Positions 33,061 to 41,834 of a DNA stretch of 42,050 nucleotides are shown here, one piece after another. This stretch comes from Pelotomaculum sp. UBA3103 (GTDB lineage: Bacteria > Bacillota > Desulfotomaculia > Desulfotomaculales > Pelotomaculaceae), in contig DFAP01000016.1 of the NCBI GenBank assembly GCA_002365855.1, positions 1 to 42,050 on the forward strand, given 5' to 3'. Within the stretch, counting starts at the first letter, position 1, and each line of letters starts with the position of its first letter. The position numbers and the translations under genes are program-made. The notes beneath the pieces are model-generated. The model was given only the letters and a program-made list of their open reading frames with translations. It did not search any database and was not told where the DNA came from.

Positions 33061-33904
33061 CACTGGCCAGAAATACAGGGAAACCGTGTTAAAAAAAGAC
33101 AAAACCTTATTGGGACCAAGGGCTATTGCCGTTGCGAGCGGTAAAGGCGGGGTCGGGAAAACGTCCATTTCCGTAAATTTAGTACTTTGCCTGGCAATAA
33201 TGGGCAACAAGGTGACACTTTTTGACGCCGACCTCGGGTTGGCAAATGCTGAGGTCATGCTTGGTTTGATCCCACCGTACAGCCTTTATGAGGTGCTGTA
33301 CGGGGATATGACCTTAGAGGACATAGCCGTGGACGGGCCTTTGGGGATCAGGGTCATTTCTGGGGGGTCCGGTCTCCTTGAAATGGCCAACCTGGATCGC
33401 ACCAGGCGCCAGCGGCTGTTAAGGATGTTCAGTCAGTATAACAACCAGGACGAAATAATCATGATCGATGCCAGCGCCGGAATCAATAAGAACGTCCTTG
33501 GTTTCGTGGCTGCGGCCGAGGAAGTGATCATCGTGGTCACCCCTGAGCCAACCTCGCTGACGGATGCTTACGCTCTGATTAAAATTCTGGCCAATTTCAA
33601 ACTTCACGCGGAGGTAGGTGTGGTGGTCAACCGTGCGGGGGACCGCCGCGAGGCCATGCGCACAATGGGCAGGATTTCAAATGCCACCGGCCGGTTTCTG
33701 GATATCAAGTTAAACTTCCTGGGGTGGATTCCGGAAGACAAACTGGTATCCCAGGCAATTAAGAGCCAGCAGCCATTTATCCTGTCTAACCCCAATTCAC
33801 CTGCATCAAAGAGCATCGCCGGGATTGCAGAATATCTGGCTGAAGGTACCCGTTCAGTCCCCAAGGAAGGTTTCTGGAGCAAGATCATGGGCCTTTTTGG
33901 TTAG
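33041..33904 (+). CDS. flhG: MinD-like ATPase FlhG (YlxH)
   Basis: FlhG (287 residues) is a ParA/MinD ATPase that stimulates FlhF and limits flagellar number. The deviant Walker A is SGKGGVGKTS (about 33-42), then DADLGLANAEVMLG and a C-terminal amphipathic tail (WSKIMGLFG) that can bind membrane. The MK start at 33041 follows GGGGGG; TTG 33032 is possible. It overlaps flhF by 20 bases. Confidence 0.94.
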   Translation: MKQWLPSTGQKYRETVLKKDKTLLGPRAIAVASGKGGVGKTSISVNLVLCLAIMGNKVTLFDADLGLANAEVMLGLIPPYSLYEVLYGDMTLEDIAVDGPLGIRVISGGSGLLEMANLDRTRRQRLLRMFSQYNNQDEIIMIDASAGINKNVLGFVAAAEEVIIVVTPEPTSLTDAYALIKILANFKLHAEVGVVVNRAGDRREAMRTMGRISNATGRFLDIKLNFLGWIPEDKLVSQAIKSQQPFILSNPNSPASKSIAGIAEYLAEGTRSVPKEGFWSKIMGLFG

Positions 33905-33917
33905 GAGGCAGGCTTTG

Positions 33918-34565
33918 GTGGAAGAGATGGTGTTAAAAATCAACCAGAACATTCTGGCTGCCCGTGCCGGTGTCGAGGATATTTGGTACTCGTCCAGCAT
34001 TCAGGATGTTGCTGACAATGAATTTTGTATCTCAGTTCCGACCAGGGGCGCAAGTCCTATGGTGTTAAAAAAAGGGGATTTAATTAAGATTACCCTCATC
34101 GCGGGCGTGTCCAGGTATGAATTTGAAGCTAAAGTCACCGGCTTGCGCCATGACAACATCCCACTTTATGTCCTGGACCCGCCGAAAGATTACAACCGCA
34201 TTCAGCTGAGGGAATTTGTCAGGCTCCCGATAGTGCTTGAAATAAATTACGCTGAGGAGCCTAGTGAAGGCAAGGAGCCTGTTTTTAGTAAAGGCAACAG
34301 CCTTGACCTTAGCGGGGGCGGTATACGATTGCTGTCACATAAGCCTTTTTTGGAAAACACCATATTGCTCCTTAAAATAACCCTTCCGTTAAAAACCGGG
34401 CGTGAATTTTTTGAAGTGCGCGGGAGGGTTGCAAGGTCCTGGCCTGACGAGGACCTCGGGCTGTTTCAGGTGGCTGTTCAATTTATTGAGATCAGCCGCA
34501 CACTGCAGGACCGTATTGTAAGATTTATATTCATGAAAATGTCTGAACAAAGACGTCTTAGCTAG
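33918..34565 (+). CDS. PilZ-domain c-di-GMP receptor (YcgR/DgrA-like)
   Basis: The 215-residue product has an N-terminal YcgR-type beta domain (about 1-95) and a C-terminal PilZ domain. Both c-di-GMP contact motifs are intact: RxxxR as R98-EFV-R102 and DxSxxG at D130 (DLSGGG). In Bacillus the homologue YpfB/DgrA inhibits motility when loaded with c-di-GMP by acting at the motor. It stands between flhG and sigD, where Bacillus has cheB-cheA-cheW. GTG 33918 fits AGGAGG at 33903-33908; TTG 33915 is an alternative. Confidence 0.9.
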   Translation: MEEMVLKINQNILAARAGVEDIWYSSSIQDVADNEFCISVPTRGASPMVLKKGDLIKITLIAGVSRYEFEAKVTGLRHDNIPLYVLDPPKDYNRIQLREFVRLPIVLEINYAEEPSEGKEPVFSKGNSLDLSGGGIRLLSHKPFLENTILLLKITLPLKTGREFFEVRGRVARSWPDEDLGLFQVAVQFIEISRTLQDRIVRFIFMKMSEQRRLS

Positions 34566-34594
34566 CATACCAAATCTTGCGAAGGGTGAAAGAA

Positions 34595-35350
34595 ATGTCC
34601 GTTGAAGAAGAGGTCTGGAGGGAGTACCGCCTTACCAGGGATGAAAATTTAAAAAACGAGTTGGTTCTAGCTCACCTTTCCCTGGTAAAATATCTTGCCG
34701 GGCGGCTTGCGGTCAAGCTACCTTCTTTTGTTAGCCAGGAAGACCTGGAGAGTTACGGTGTGTTCGGACTCCTGGAAGCGGTTGAAAAATACAATCCGGA
34801 GCTGGGAACCAGCTTTAAGGCGTATGCCTACAGCAGGATCCGCGGCTCGATGATTGATGAAATCAGAAAGCTGGATTGGATACCAAGGACTATGTGGCAG
34901 AAGCTTCAGATGTTAAATACAACAAGAGAAAAGCTGCAAAAGGAGCATGGCGAGCAGGTTACCTGCAAGGGCCTGGCAGAGGCTATGGGCATAACGGAAA
35001 CAGAGCTTCATAAACTGGAAGGACAAACAAACCTGCTTTCCCTGTCCTCGCTGGATGAAACGGTTTCTATCGGAGACGGGGAGCGGGTACGGTGGGGGGA
35101 TATGATCCAGGATCCAGAAAGCCCCGACCCCTTGGACATGATCGAAAAAGAAGAAAGCAGGCAGTCACTGCTCAAAGCCATAGATGAACTTCCGGAAAAA
35201 GACAGGGTGGTGCTGGCTCTTTATTACCAGGATGAATTGACTTTAAAAGAAATAGGCAGGGTACTTGAAGTATCCGAATCGCGGGTATGCCAGCTGCACA
35301 CCAGGGCCCTCAACAGGCTTAGAAACAAGCTGGAATATGTTACTTGTTGA
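34595..35350 (+). CDS. fliA: Sigma-D/sigma-28 factor for late flagellar genes
   Basis: This 251-residue sigma factor (sigD in Bacillus) recognises TAAA-N15-GCCGATAA promoters such as those at 4892, 9247, 10577 and 12372. Region 2 includes LVKYLAGRLAV, DLESYGVFGLLEAVEKY and FKAYAYSRIRGSMIDEIRKLDW; region 4 has LPEKDRVVLALYYQDELTLKEIG and SRVCQLHTRALNRLR. ATG 34595 follows GAAGGGTG. FlgM at 4950 is its inhibitor. Placement deep in the operon delays it until the hook-basal body genes are read. Confidence 0.96.
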   Translation: MSVEEEVWREYRLTRDENLKNELVLAHLSLVKYLAGRLAVKLPSFVSQEDLESYGVFGLLEAVEKYNPELGTSFKAYAYSRIRGSMIDEIRKLDWIPRTMWQKLQMLNTTREKLQKEHGEQVTCKGLAEAMGITETELHKLEGQTNLLSLSSLDETVSIGDGERVRWGDMIQDPESPDPLDMIEKEESRQSLLKAIDELPEKDRVVLALYYQDELTLKEIGRVLEVSESRVCQLHTRALNRLRNKLEYVTC

Positions 35351-35419
35351 ACTCGCTTTTTATCAACCGCCGCGCCGGAGAATAAATAATCCGGGTCACG
35401 GCGGGAAGGAGGATCCGAA

Positions 35420-36208
35420 ATGATCAGGGGAATATACATTTCCACCTCGGGAATGGATGTACAACAGGCAAGGATCGAAAGTGTTACCAACAACCTTGCC
35501 AACGCATCTACTCCAGGTTACAAAAGAGAAACAGTCCTGTTTCAAAGTTTTCCAGAGCGTCTGTTAATTGAGCAGGGTGGGCCCGCGCGCAGGGGCAGCC
35601 AGACAGGAGCGGGTGTGTCCAGGGAGATTGGCGTTATGGGAACTGGAGCCATGGTAAAAGGGATAATCACCGATTTTAGACCTGGTAATGTTCAAGTAAC
35701 CGGCAATGATACCGATATAATGATCAACGGCCCAGGCTTCTTTGCTTTGAACGCCACAGCGCCTGGCGAGCCGGACAGAGTTTGCTACACCCGCAGCGGG
35801 ATGTTTAAGATTGACCAGGAAGGCTACCTTGCCTTGAACGGGAGTTATCGCGCTCTGGGCCAATCTGGCGAAATACATATTAACGGTGGTGAATTCAGTG
35901 TTGCTCCCGACGGGACCATACTGGTTGGCGGTTCCGAAGTGGACAGGCTGCGCTTGGTGGAATTTGACGACCCGAACTCCCTGGATAAGGTTGAGGACGG
36001 CATTTTTGCGGATGTTCAGGGTTCTGGCCGCCAGGCTGTGGAAACCACACTTGCCCAGGGATACCTGGAAATGTCCAATGTGAATACCGTTGAAGAGATG
36101 GCTGACTTGATTGCGCTGATGCGGGTTTACGAGGCAAACCAGCGCTTAATACAATCTTATGATGAAATTCTGTCCAAGGCGGTAAATCAGGTTGGCAGCT
36201 TAAGATAA
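35420..36208 (+). CDS. flgF: Flagellar basal-body rod protein FlgF-like
   Basis: This 262-residue rod protein (FlhO in Bacillus) has the N-terminal MIRGIYISTSGMDVQQARIES and NNLANASTPGYKRE motif and the C-terminal QGYLEMSNVNTVEEMADLI and MRVYEANQRLIQSY. Two FlgG-type genes follow sigD; the first is normally FlgF/FlhO. GAAGGAGG precedes the ATG. Confidence 0.88.
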   Translation: MIRGIYISTSGMDVQQARIESVTNNLANASTPGYKRETVLFQSFPERLLIEQGGPARRGSQTGAGVSREIGVMGTGAMVKGIITDFRPGNVQVTGNDTDIMINGPGFFALNATAPGEPDRVCYTRSGMFKIDQEGYLALNGSYRALGQSGEIHINGGEFSVAPDGTILVGGSEVDRLRLVEFDDPNSLDKVEDGIFADVQGSGRQAVETTLAQGYLEMSNVNTVEEMADLIALMRVYEANQRLIQSYDEILSKAVNQVGSLR

Positions 36209-36236
36209 AAAATACCCATATGAGAGGTGAAAAACT

Positions 36237-37010
36237 GTGCTGAGAGTTTTATCCGGCTCTGCCTCGGGACTCAATTCCCAGCAGATAAAGGTAGATACTA
36301 TTGCCCATAACCTGGCCAACCTGAACACAACTGGCTTTAAGAAAAGCCGCGTTGAGTTTTCCGAACAGGTACGCCAGGAAATTAGTCATTACGGTATTCC
36401 GGTGGCCCAGGCCGCCGAAGGCCAGAAAGAATACGAAACTGGAAGCGGTGTGAAGGTGGCGGGTATTAATGTTAATTTCCAGCCGGGCAATGTGATTGAA
36501 ACAGGAAGGCCTCTTGATCTGGCTGTTTTGGGGGAAGGTTTTTTTAAAGTTATACTCCCGGACGGTGAGGAGCGTTACACTCGTGATGGATGCTTCAGTG
36601 TTGATCTTAACGGTCGTCTTGTCACATCTTCCGGCTATGTTCTGGACGATATAGAGGTTGCCCCAGGCTCAGGAGGCATTACAGTGGCGCCAAACGGAAC
36701 GATCCTATCAGGTGAGGGAGATAACTCAGTTGAGGCCCGGCAGATCATGCTGTACAAGGTAACTAACAAAGCAGGGTTGAAGGCCGAGGGAGGAAATCTT
36801 TTCTCTCTGACTGCCGGAGAAGCGCTGCCCGGATCACCCGGCAGCGAGGGTCTTGGCCTGCTCGGCCAGGGCTGCCTGGAAGCGGCTAATGTTGACTTGA
36901 CAGAAGAAATGGCCGATCTGATAGTAGCACAGCGCGCCTATGCCTTCAACTCCCGAACAATGCGCACCGCTGATGAGATGTGGAGTCTGGCCAACAATTT
37001 ACGGAAATAA
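36237..37010 (+). CDS. flgG: Flagellar distal rod protein FlgG
   Basis: FlgG (257 residues; FlhP in Bacillus) forms the distal rod. N-terminus MLRVLSGSASGLNSQQIKVD and AHNLANLNTTGFKKSR; C-terminus GQGCLEAANVDLTEEMADLI and AQRAYAFNSRTMRTADEMW. A GTG at 36237 follows GAGAGGTG. FlgF and FlgG assignments within this pair rest on order. Confidence 0.88.
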   Translation: MLRVLSGSASGLNSQQIKVDTIAHNLANLNTTGFKKSRVEFSEQVRQEISHYGIPVAQAAEGQKEYETGSGVKVAGINVNFQPGNVIETGRPLDLAVLGEGFFKVILPDGEERYTRDGCFSVDLNGRLVTSSGYVLDDIEVAPGSGGITVAPNGTILSGEGDNSVEARQIMLYKVTNKAGLKAEGGNLFSLTAGEALPGSPGSEGLGLLGQGCLEAANVDLTEEMADLIVAQRAYAFNSRTMRTADEMWSLANNLRK

Positions 37011-37020
37011 GGTGATTTAA

Positions 37021-37551
37021 ATGCGGCTTTCGCCGGAGAGATGGGCGGCGGCGGAGGAGACTTCACCCGTCACCGAAATCCAGGTGGGCATAGCCGAGCT
37101 AAAAGTCTGCCGGCAGCCGGACCGTTTAATCACCATCGGACTGGGATCCTGCGTCGGTGTCACTCTTTACGACCAGTCAACCAGAATAGGTGGGTTACTG
37201 CACATAATGCTACCCGACAGTACACAGTTCAGCAATATTACAAAGCCGGCTAAATTTGCCGACCTGGGAATACCCCTTCTTGTATCGCAAATCAGGCTCA
37301 GGGGTGGCAGGTTAAACAGCCTTCAGGCCAAGTTAGCCGGGGGCGCCCAGATGTTTTCAGGTTTAAATGAAAAATTCATGTTGAATATCGGCGAGCGAAA
37401 TATTATCAAGGCCAGGCAGATATTAAAGAGCCTGGGGATACGAATTTTCTCCGAAGAAGTTGGCGGAAACAGAGGCCGGACGATGATTCTTGACACCGTT
37501 AGCGGCCAGGTCTTAATCCGCACGGTTGGCAACCAGGCCAAGGTGATTTAA
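37021..37551 (+). CDS. cheD: Chemoreceptor glutamine deamidase CheD
   Basis: CheD (176 residues) deamidates receptor glutamines and in Bacillus boosts CheC activity. The catalytic Cys is in LGSCVGVTLYD and the His in GGLLHIMLPDS; the third residue likely lies in the following strand. The N-terminal 20 residues are an extension rich in acidic and aromatic residues. It overlaps cheR by one base. Confidence 0.93.
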   Translation: MRLSPERWAAAEETSPVTEIQVGIAELKVCRQPDRLITIGLGSCVGVTLYDQSTRIGGLLHIMLPDSTQFSNITKPAKFADLGIPLLVSQIRLRGGRLNSLQAKLAGGAQMFSGLNEKFMLNIGERNIIKARQILKSLGIRIFSEEVGGNRGRTMILDTVSGQVLIRTVGNQAKVI

Positions 37552-38324
37552 TGGACTTTTCTATTTTTAAGGAAAAAGTTCGCGGTCGCTTCAGGCTCGA
37601 CCTTAACTCATATAAAGAGAACCAGCTTAAACGCCGCCTGGACGCCCTGATGGTGAAACTAAAATTAAACACAGCAGATTATTACGGATTTTTTAAGCTT
37701 CTGGCTGCCGACCGGAGCGCATATCTGGAATTCCTCGACACACTGACAATAAATGTGTCGGAGTTCTTTAGAGACAAGGCCATGTTTGAATATCTTGAGA
37801 ATACTATTCTACCTGTGCTTATTTCAAAAAGCAGAACCCTTAGAATATGGAGTGCTGCCTGTTCTAATGGGGCAGAGCCGTATTCGATTGCTATCATCCT
37901 GGAAGATATTACACCATGTCGCCGTCACTCCATAGAAGGAAGCGACATAGACCGCAATATTTTGAAAACCGCTGCCGCTGGCTGTTACAGCGAAGAACAA
38001 GTGCGAAATGTGGGAGAGCCCCGGTTGAAAAAATATTTCAAGACTGATGGAGGAAGTTACTATATAAATGAAAATATTAAGAAACAGGTTGGTTTTCGGC
38101 AGCACGATCTGCTGATTGCTCCTTATGGAGCTGGTTACAACCTGATTATCTGCCGGAATGTGACGATTTATTTTACCAGGGAGGCACAGGAAAAGATTAA
38201 TAATAAATTTTACAGGGCGCTGGAGACCGGTGGCGTGCTGTTTATCGGTGCAAGTGAAATGATTTTTAACTACCATGAGCTTGGTTTTGAAAAGCTGTCC
38301 ACTTGTTTTTACCGTAAAAAATAA
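37551..38324 (+). CDS. cheR: Chemoreceptor methyltransferase CheR
   Basis: CheR (257 residues) methylates receptor glutamates using S-adenosylmethionine. The N-terminal helical domain has YKENQLKRRLDALM, followed by TLTINVSEFFRD, the SAM-binding SAACSNGAEPYSIA (usually GCSTGEEPYS) and ICRNVTIYF. Start ATG 37551 overlaps the cheD stop. No cheB (methylesterase) occurs in the window. Confidence 0.92.
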   Translation: MDFSIFKEKVRGRFRLDLNSYKENQLKRRLDALMVKLKLNTADYYGFFKLLAADRSAYLEFLDTLTINVSEFFRDKAMFEYLENTILPVLISKSRTLRIWSAACSNGAEPYSIAIILEDITPCRRHSIEGSDIDRNILKTAAAGCYSEEQVRNVGEPRLKKYFKTDGGSYYINENIKKQVGFRQHDLLIAPYGAGYNLIICRNVTIYFTREAQEKINNKFYRALETGGVLFIGASEMIFNYHELGFEKLSTCFYRKK

Positions 38325-38345
38325 GTGATAAAGCGGGGATGATAA

Positions 38346-38969
38346 ATGGCTGAAAGTATTGTGATATCCGATATTCACATGGATGCGCTACAGGAAATAA
38401 GCAATATTGGCCTGGGCAATGCTGCCACCTCACTGGCTGAGCTGCTCAACAAAAAGGTGGACATGTCGGTCCCGAATGCCTGTTTCTTTGACTTTGAACA
38501 AGTATTTGATATGGTGGGCGGGCTGGAAGAAGTAGTGTCATGTGTTCACCTGGGAGTTGAGGGGGACGTCCCGGGAACGATAATGTTTATTTTTTCTGAA
38601 CAGAGCACCTACAACCTTGTTGATATGTTAATGGGTCAGGATCTGGGCTCCACTACGGGTCTTGACAACATGGGTGAATCAGCGGTGGCAGAAATAGGCA
38701 ATGTTTTAACAGGTTCTTTCATGAATGCTATCGGAGGTATGACAGGCCTGAAGATGTCGACGTCAGTGCCGATGTTTGCTTTTGATATGCTGGGTGCGAT
38801 AATGAGCTCTTCCATGGCAGCCAGTGGTTACTGGGACGATCATGTGCTGGTTATAGAAACGCTATTTTTCCAAAACAACGAAAGTATTAAGGGACATTTT
38901 TTTCTGCTGCCGGAGACAGGCGCCCTGAACAGGCTTTTTGAAGCTTTGGGCATGCCTGCTGAGTTATAA
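38346..38969 (+). CDS. cheC: CheY-P phosphatase CheC
   Basis: CheC (207 residues) dephosphorylates CheY-P and binds CheD. Both active-site motifs of the (D/S)-x3-E-x2-N type are intact: DALQEISN in the first helix and SAVAEIGN in the second. The paired CheC-like halves are otherwise well preserved. The CheD-CheC pair being in one operon fits their known complex. Confidence 0.93.
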   Translation: MAESIVISDIHMDALQEISNIGLGNAATSLAELLNKKVDMSVPNACFFDFEQVFDMVGGLEEVVSCVHLGVEGDVPGTIMFIFSEQSTYNLVDMLMGQDLGSTTGLDNMGESAVAEIGNVLTGSFMNAIGGMTGLKMSTSVPMFAFDMLGAIMSSSMAASGYWDDHVLVIETLFFQNNESIKGHFFLLPETGALNRLFEALGMPAEL

Positions 38970-38992
38970 GGAGTAAACGGGGGGAAATTGAT

Positions 38993-39367
38993 TTGTCAAA
39001 ACGAATCCTGATTGTGGACGATGCTGCATTTATGAGGATGATGATTAAAAACATCGTCAGTAAAAACGGTTATGAAGTAGTCGGCGAGGCTGAAAATGGG
39101 CAAGTGGCTGTAGAGCTTTATAAAAAGCATAAGCCCGACCTGGTAACTATGGACATTACCATGCCCGAGATGAACGGTATAGAGGGTGTCAAGGCTATTC
39201 GTGAAATTGATCCAGGGGCGAATATTATTATGTGCAGCGCAATGGGCCAGCAGTCCATGGTTATGGAAGCCATTCAGGCGGGGGCAAAAGATTTCATCGT
39301 AAAGCCTTTTCAGCAGGATAGGATCCTGCAGGCCATAGGAAGAGTCCTGGCCAGGTCCGACCAGTAA
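38993..39367 (+). CDS. cheY: Chemotaxis response regulator CheY
   Basis: CheY (124 residues) carries the phosphorylation signal from CheA to the switch. The acidic pair is in LIVDDAAFMRMM, the phosphorylated Asp in LVTMDITMPEMNG, and the conserved Thr/Ser and Lys positions appear as CSAMGQ and FIVKPFQ. TTG 38993 follows GGGGGGAAA. The next gene is fliM, its binding target. The following 120 bases show only a short unsupported hairpin. Confidence 0.95.
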   Translation: MSKRILIVDDAAFMRMMIKNIVSKNGYEVVGEAENGQVAVELYKKHKPDLVTMDITMPEMNGIEGVKAIREIDPGANIIMCSAMGQQSMVMEAIQAGAKDFIVKPFQQDRILQAIGRVLARSDQ

Positions 39368-39487
39368 GTTTGGTCATCCTGACCAGGCATTCTGTGCTGT
39401 TAGACAGGTGCTTTAATAATTTTGCTTCAAGCCAGCCGGAGTCCGGCTGCCCGTTATTAAATATTTTCTTATCAGGGAGATTGCCGA

Positions 39488-40477
39488 ATGGATATCCTTT
39501 CCCAGAATGAAATAGACGCCTTGCTGGATGCGTTATCTACTGGTGAGGTCAAAATTCAGGAACTTCAAGAAACCCAGAAACATATAGACTATAAGCTTTA
39601 CGATTTCAGGCGGCCAAATAAGTTTTCCAAAGAGCAGCTTCGCACTCTGCAGGTCCTGCATGGCGGCTTTGCCCGCCTTTTATCCAACTTTTTAACAGGC
39701 TACCTTCGCAATGACATTCAAATTGAAGTTGTATCAGTTGACCAGCTCACTTATGAGGATTTCATCAGGTCGATACCCAGTCCTACTGTCCTGGTATTGT
39801 TTTCATTAAATCCTCTTAAAGGTACTGCCATTGCCCAGCTGGACCCAATGTTTTTATTTCCGATGATTGACCTTTTTTTCGGGGGAACCGGTGAGGCCCC
39901 AAGATCAGTCCGCGAGCTTACAGATATAGAACTTTCGGTTGTCTGGAAGCTTTCCTCAAAGATTCTGGATAACCTGTCCCTGGCCTGGAACGACGTAGTA
40001 CAGGTTGAACCGGCCATTGAAACCGTTGAAACTAATCCACACCTGCACCAGTTTTTTTCTTTCAACGAAATTGTTGCCCTTGTTACTTTGAGCACCCAGG
40101 TGGGAGATGCAACCAAGGGGTATATAAACCTATGTCTTCCTTTCCCGTTATTGGACCCTGTGGTTTCTCAGCTTACTTTTAAACGGCGTTTTGGTCCACA
40201 AGCTTCAGAAATGGATGCCCAGGAAATAAAAAAATTGCAGTACTGGCTTGGTTTTCCAACGATAGAACTGACAGTTTTAGCCGGACAGACCAAGGTTACA
40301 GTCAACGATTTCCTGCAGCTTCAGGAAGGAGATGTTTTACTCCTGGACAGGAGGGTAGATCAGGATATGGATCTATATATCGGTGAACAGCTAAAATTTA
40401 AAGCTCAGGCCGGCACGTTGGGGAACCAACTTGCCGTACAGGTAACTGCGCTGGTGGAGGGTGATAAGGATGTCTAA
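39488..40477 (+). CDS. fliM: Flagellar motor switch protein FliM
   Basis: FliM (329 residues) binds CheY-P and FliG and sets rotation direction. The N-terminal CheY-binding peptide LSQNEIDALLDAL is present, then the CheC-like middle domain with RRPNKFSKEQLRTLQVLH and the conserved SIPSPTVLVLFSL region, and a C-terminal SpoA domain (about 245-325). ATG 39488 follows CAGGGAGA. It overlaps fliY by eight bases. Confidence 0.95.
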   Translation: MDILSQNEIDALLDALSTGEVKIQELQETQKHIDYKLYDFRRPNKFSKEQLRTLQVLHGGFARLLSNFLTGYLRNDIQIEVVSVDQLTYEDFIRSIPSPTVLVLFSLNPLKGTAIAQLDPMFLFPMIDLFFGGTGEAPRSVRELTDIELSVVWKLSSKILDNLSLAWNDVVQVEPAIETVETNPHLHQFFSFNEIVALVTLSTQVGDATKGYINLCLPFPLLDPVVSQLTFKRRFGPQASEMDAQEIKKLQYWLGFPTIELTVLAGQTKVTVNDFLQLQEGDVLLLDRRVDQDMDLYIGEQLKFKAQAGTLGNQLAVQVTALVEGDKDV

Positions 40478-41834
40478 CAGACTTTTAAAGCAGGAAGAAA
40501 TTGACGCACTGCTAAACGCAAAAATCCCTGAACCAGCTCAAGATGAGGCGGATGATGCTGGGGATGCTGTTGATACTGACAATGAAGAAGGGCAGAATCA
40601 GGAAAACGACACCGGTATCGATTTTTCACAGGCCGAGGGCCTTCAAGACGTTAATAATCCTGTGCTGACGGAAGCTCCTTCCGAAACGGGGCAAGAAGTT
40701 TTAAGTGAAGCGGAAAAGGACGCTCTGGGGGAGATAGGCAACATTTGCATGGGATCGGCGTCGACCACTCTTTCCATGCTGTTGAGCCAGAAGGTCAGCA
40801 TTACCAGCCCAAGGGTAACGATCGCCACCCTGGATGAGTTGGCCAGGAGCTTCGACATTCCTCATATGACGATTTTCGTTCACTTCATTGAAGGCCTGTC
40901 CGGTTTCAATCTTCTGATCATAAAACTGCAGGATGCTGCTGTACTGGCAGATTTGATGATGGGTGGGGACGGCACTAATATTACCGAGGACCTTCCGGAT
41001 ATCAGCGTCAGCGCTGCTTCCGAGGCTATGAACCAGATGATTGGTTCCGCTTCAACCGCACTGGCAACCATGTTCAACCGCACAGTAAATATATCACCTC
41101 CCGTGACAAGAGTTTATAAAAGCTCCGATGAACTAAACCCCTCTGACCTGGGCGAGGAAGGGCCGGTGGTGGTTGTCTGGTTTAAGATGACTATAGGCAG
41201 TATCCTTGACACCCAGATTATGCAGGTTATGAGCATTGATACCGCCAGGGAAGAAGCCGGCTTGATTCTGAGCCAAATATCAGACCCGGACGAAGTTGAA
41301 CTCCCGGCAGGTGTAGAAGAAGAGAATCTGGGTGAGGAGACGCCCGGACATTCAAGCAGCGAGACGGTACAGGAGTTTATTAATGGTGATGTGGTGCAGG
41401 AATTTTCTAAGTTCGACGGCACGGAACATGAAAACCTGGAAACAGAAGCACCTGCTCCTTTCAGGGCGTCCAAACCGGTTGAACTACCCACTGCAGACAG
41501 GCGCACCCTGACTGTGGGCGCGAGTCCTTCGGAACAGGCAAAGCCGGTATCCATGGTTAATGGTTTTGACCAGCAGCGTTTGAACATGATCCTGGATATT
41601 CCCTTGAAAGTCACAGTTCTCCTGGGGCGGACAAAGTGGCCGATAAAAGACATTTTAGGCCTTACACCAGGTTCTGTAGTTGAGATGCAGAGCCTGGTGG
41701 ATGAGCCGGTGGAGGTGCTGGTCAACGGCACGCTGGTAGCAACGGGAGAGGTTGTTGTAGTTAACGAGAACTTCGGGGTGCGTATAACCAATATTATCGG
41801 CGCTGAAGAAAGGCTGCAAAACCTGGGCAGATAA
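40470..41834 (+). CDS. fliY: Flagellar motor switch phosphatase FliY
   Basis: FliY (454 residues) combines a CheC-like CheY-P phosphatase with a FliN domain. The N-terminal peptide LLKQEEIDALLNA resembles the FliM CheY-binding motif. Both phosphatase motifs are intact: DALGEIGN and SAASEAMN. An acidic linker (about 280-370) precedes the FliN domain (LDIPLKVTVLLGRTKWPIKD to VVVNENFGVRITN). ATG 40470 follows GGAGGG; GTG 40461 overlaps that site. It is the last gene of the operon in this window. Confidence 0.95.
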   Translation: MSNRLLKQEEIDALLNAKIPEPAQDEADDAGDAVDTDNEEGQNQENDTGIDFSQAEGLQDVNNPVLTEAPSETGQEVLSEAEKDALGEIGNICMGSASTTLSMLLSQKVSITSPRVTIATLDELARSFDIPHMTIFVHFIEGLSGFNLLIIKLQDAAVLADLMMGGDGTNITEDLPDISVSAASEAMNQMIGSASTALATMFNRTVNISPPVTRVYKSSDELNPSDLGEEGPVVVVWFKMTIGSILDTQIMQVMSIDTAREEAGLILSQISDPDEVELPAGVEEENLGEETPGHSSSETVQEFINGDVVQEFSKFDGTEHENLETEAPAPFRASKPVELPTADRRTLTVGASPSEQAKPVSMVNGFDQQRLNMILDIPLKVTVLLGRTKWPIKDILGLTPGSVVEMQSLVDEPVEVLVNGTLVATGEVVVVNENFGVRITNIIGAEERLQNLGR

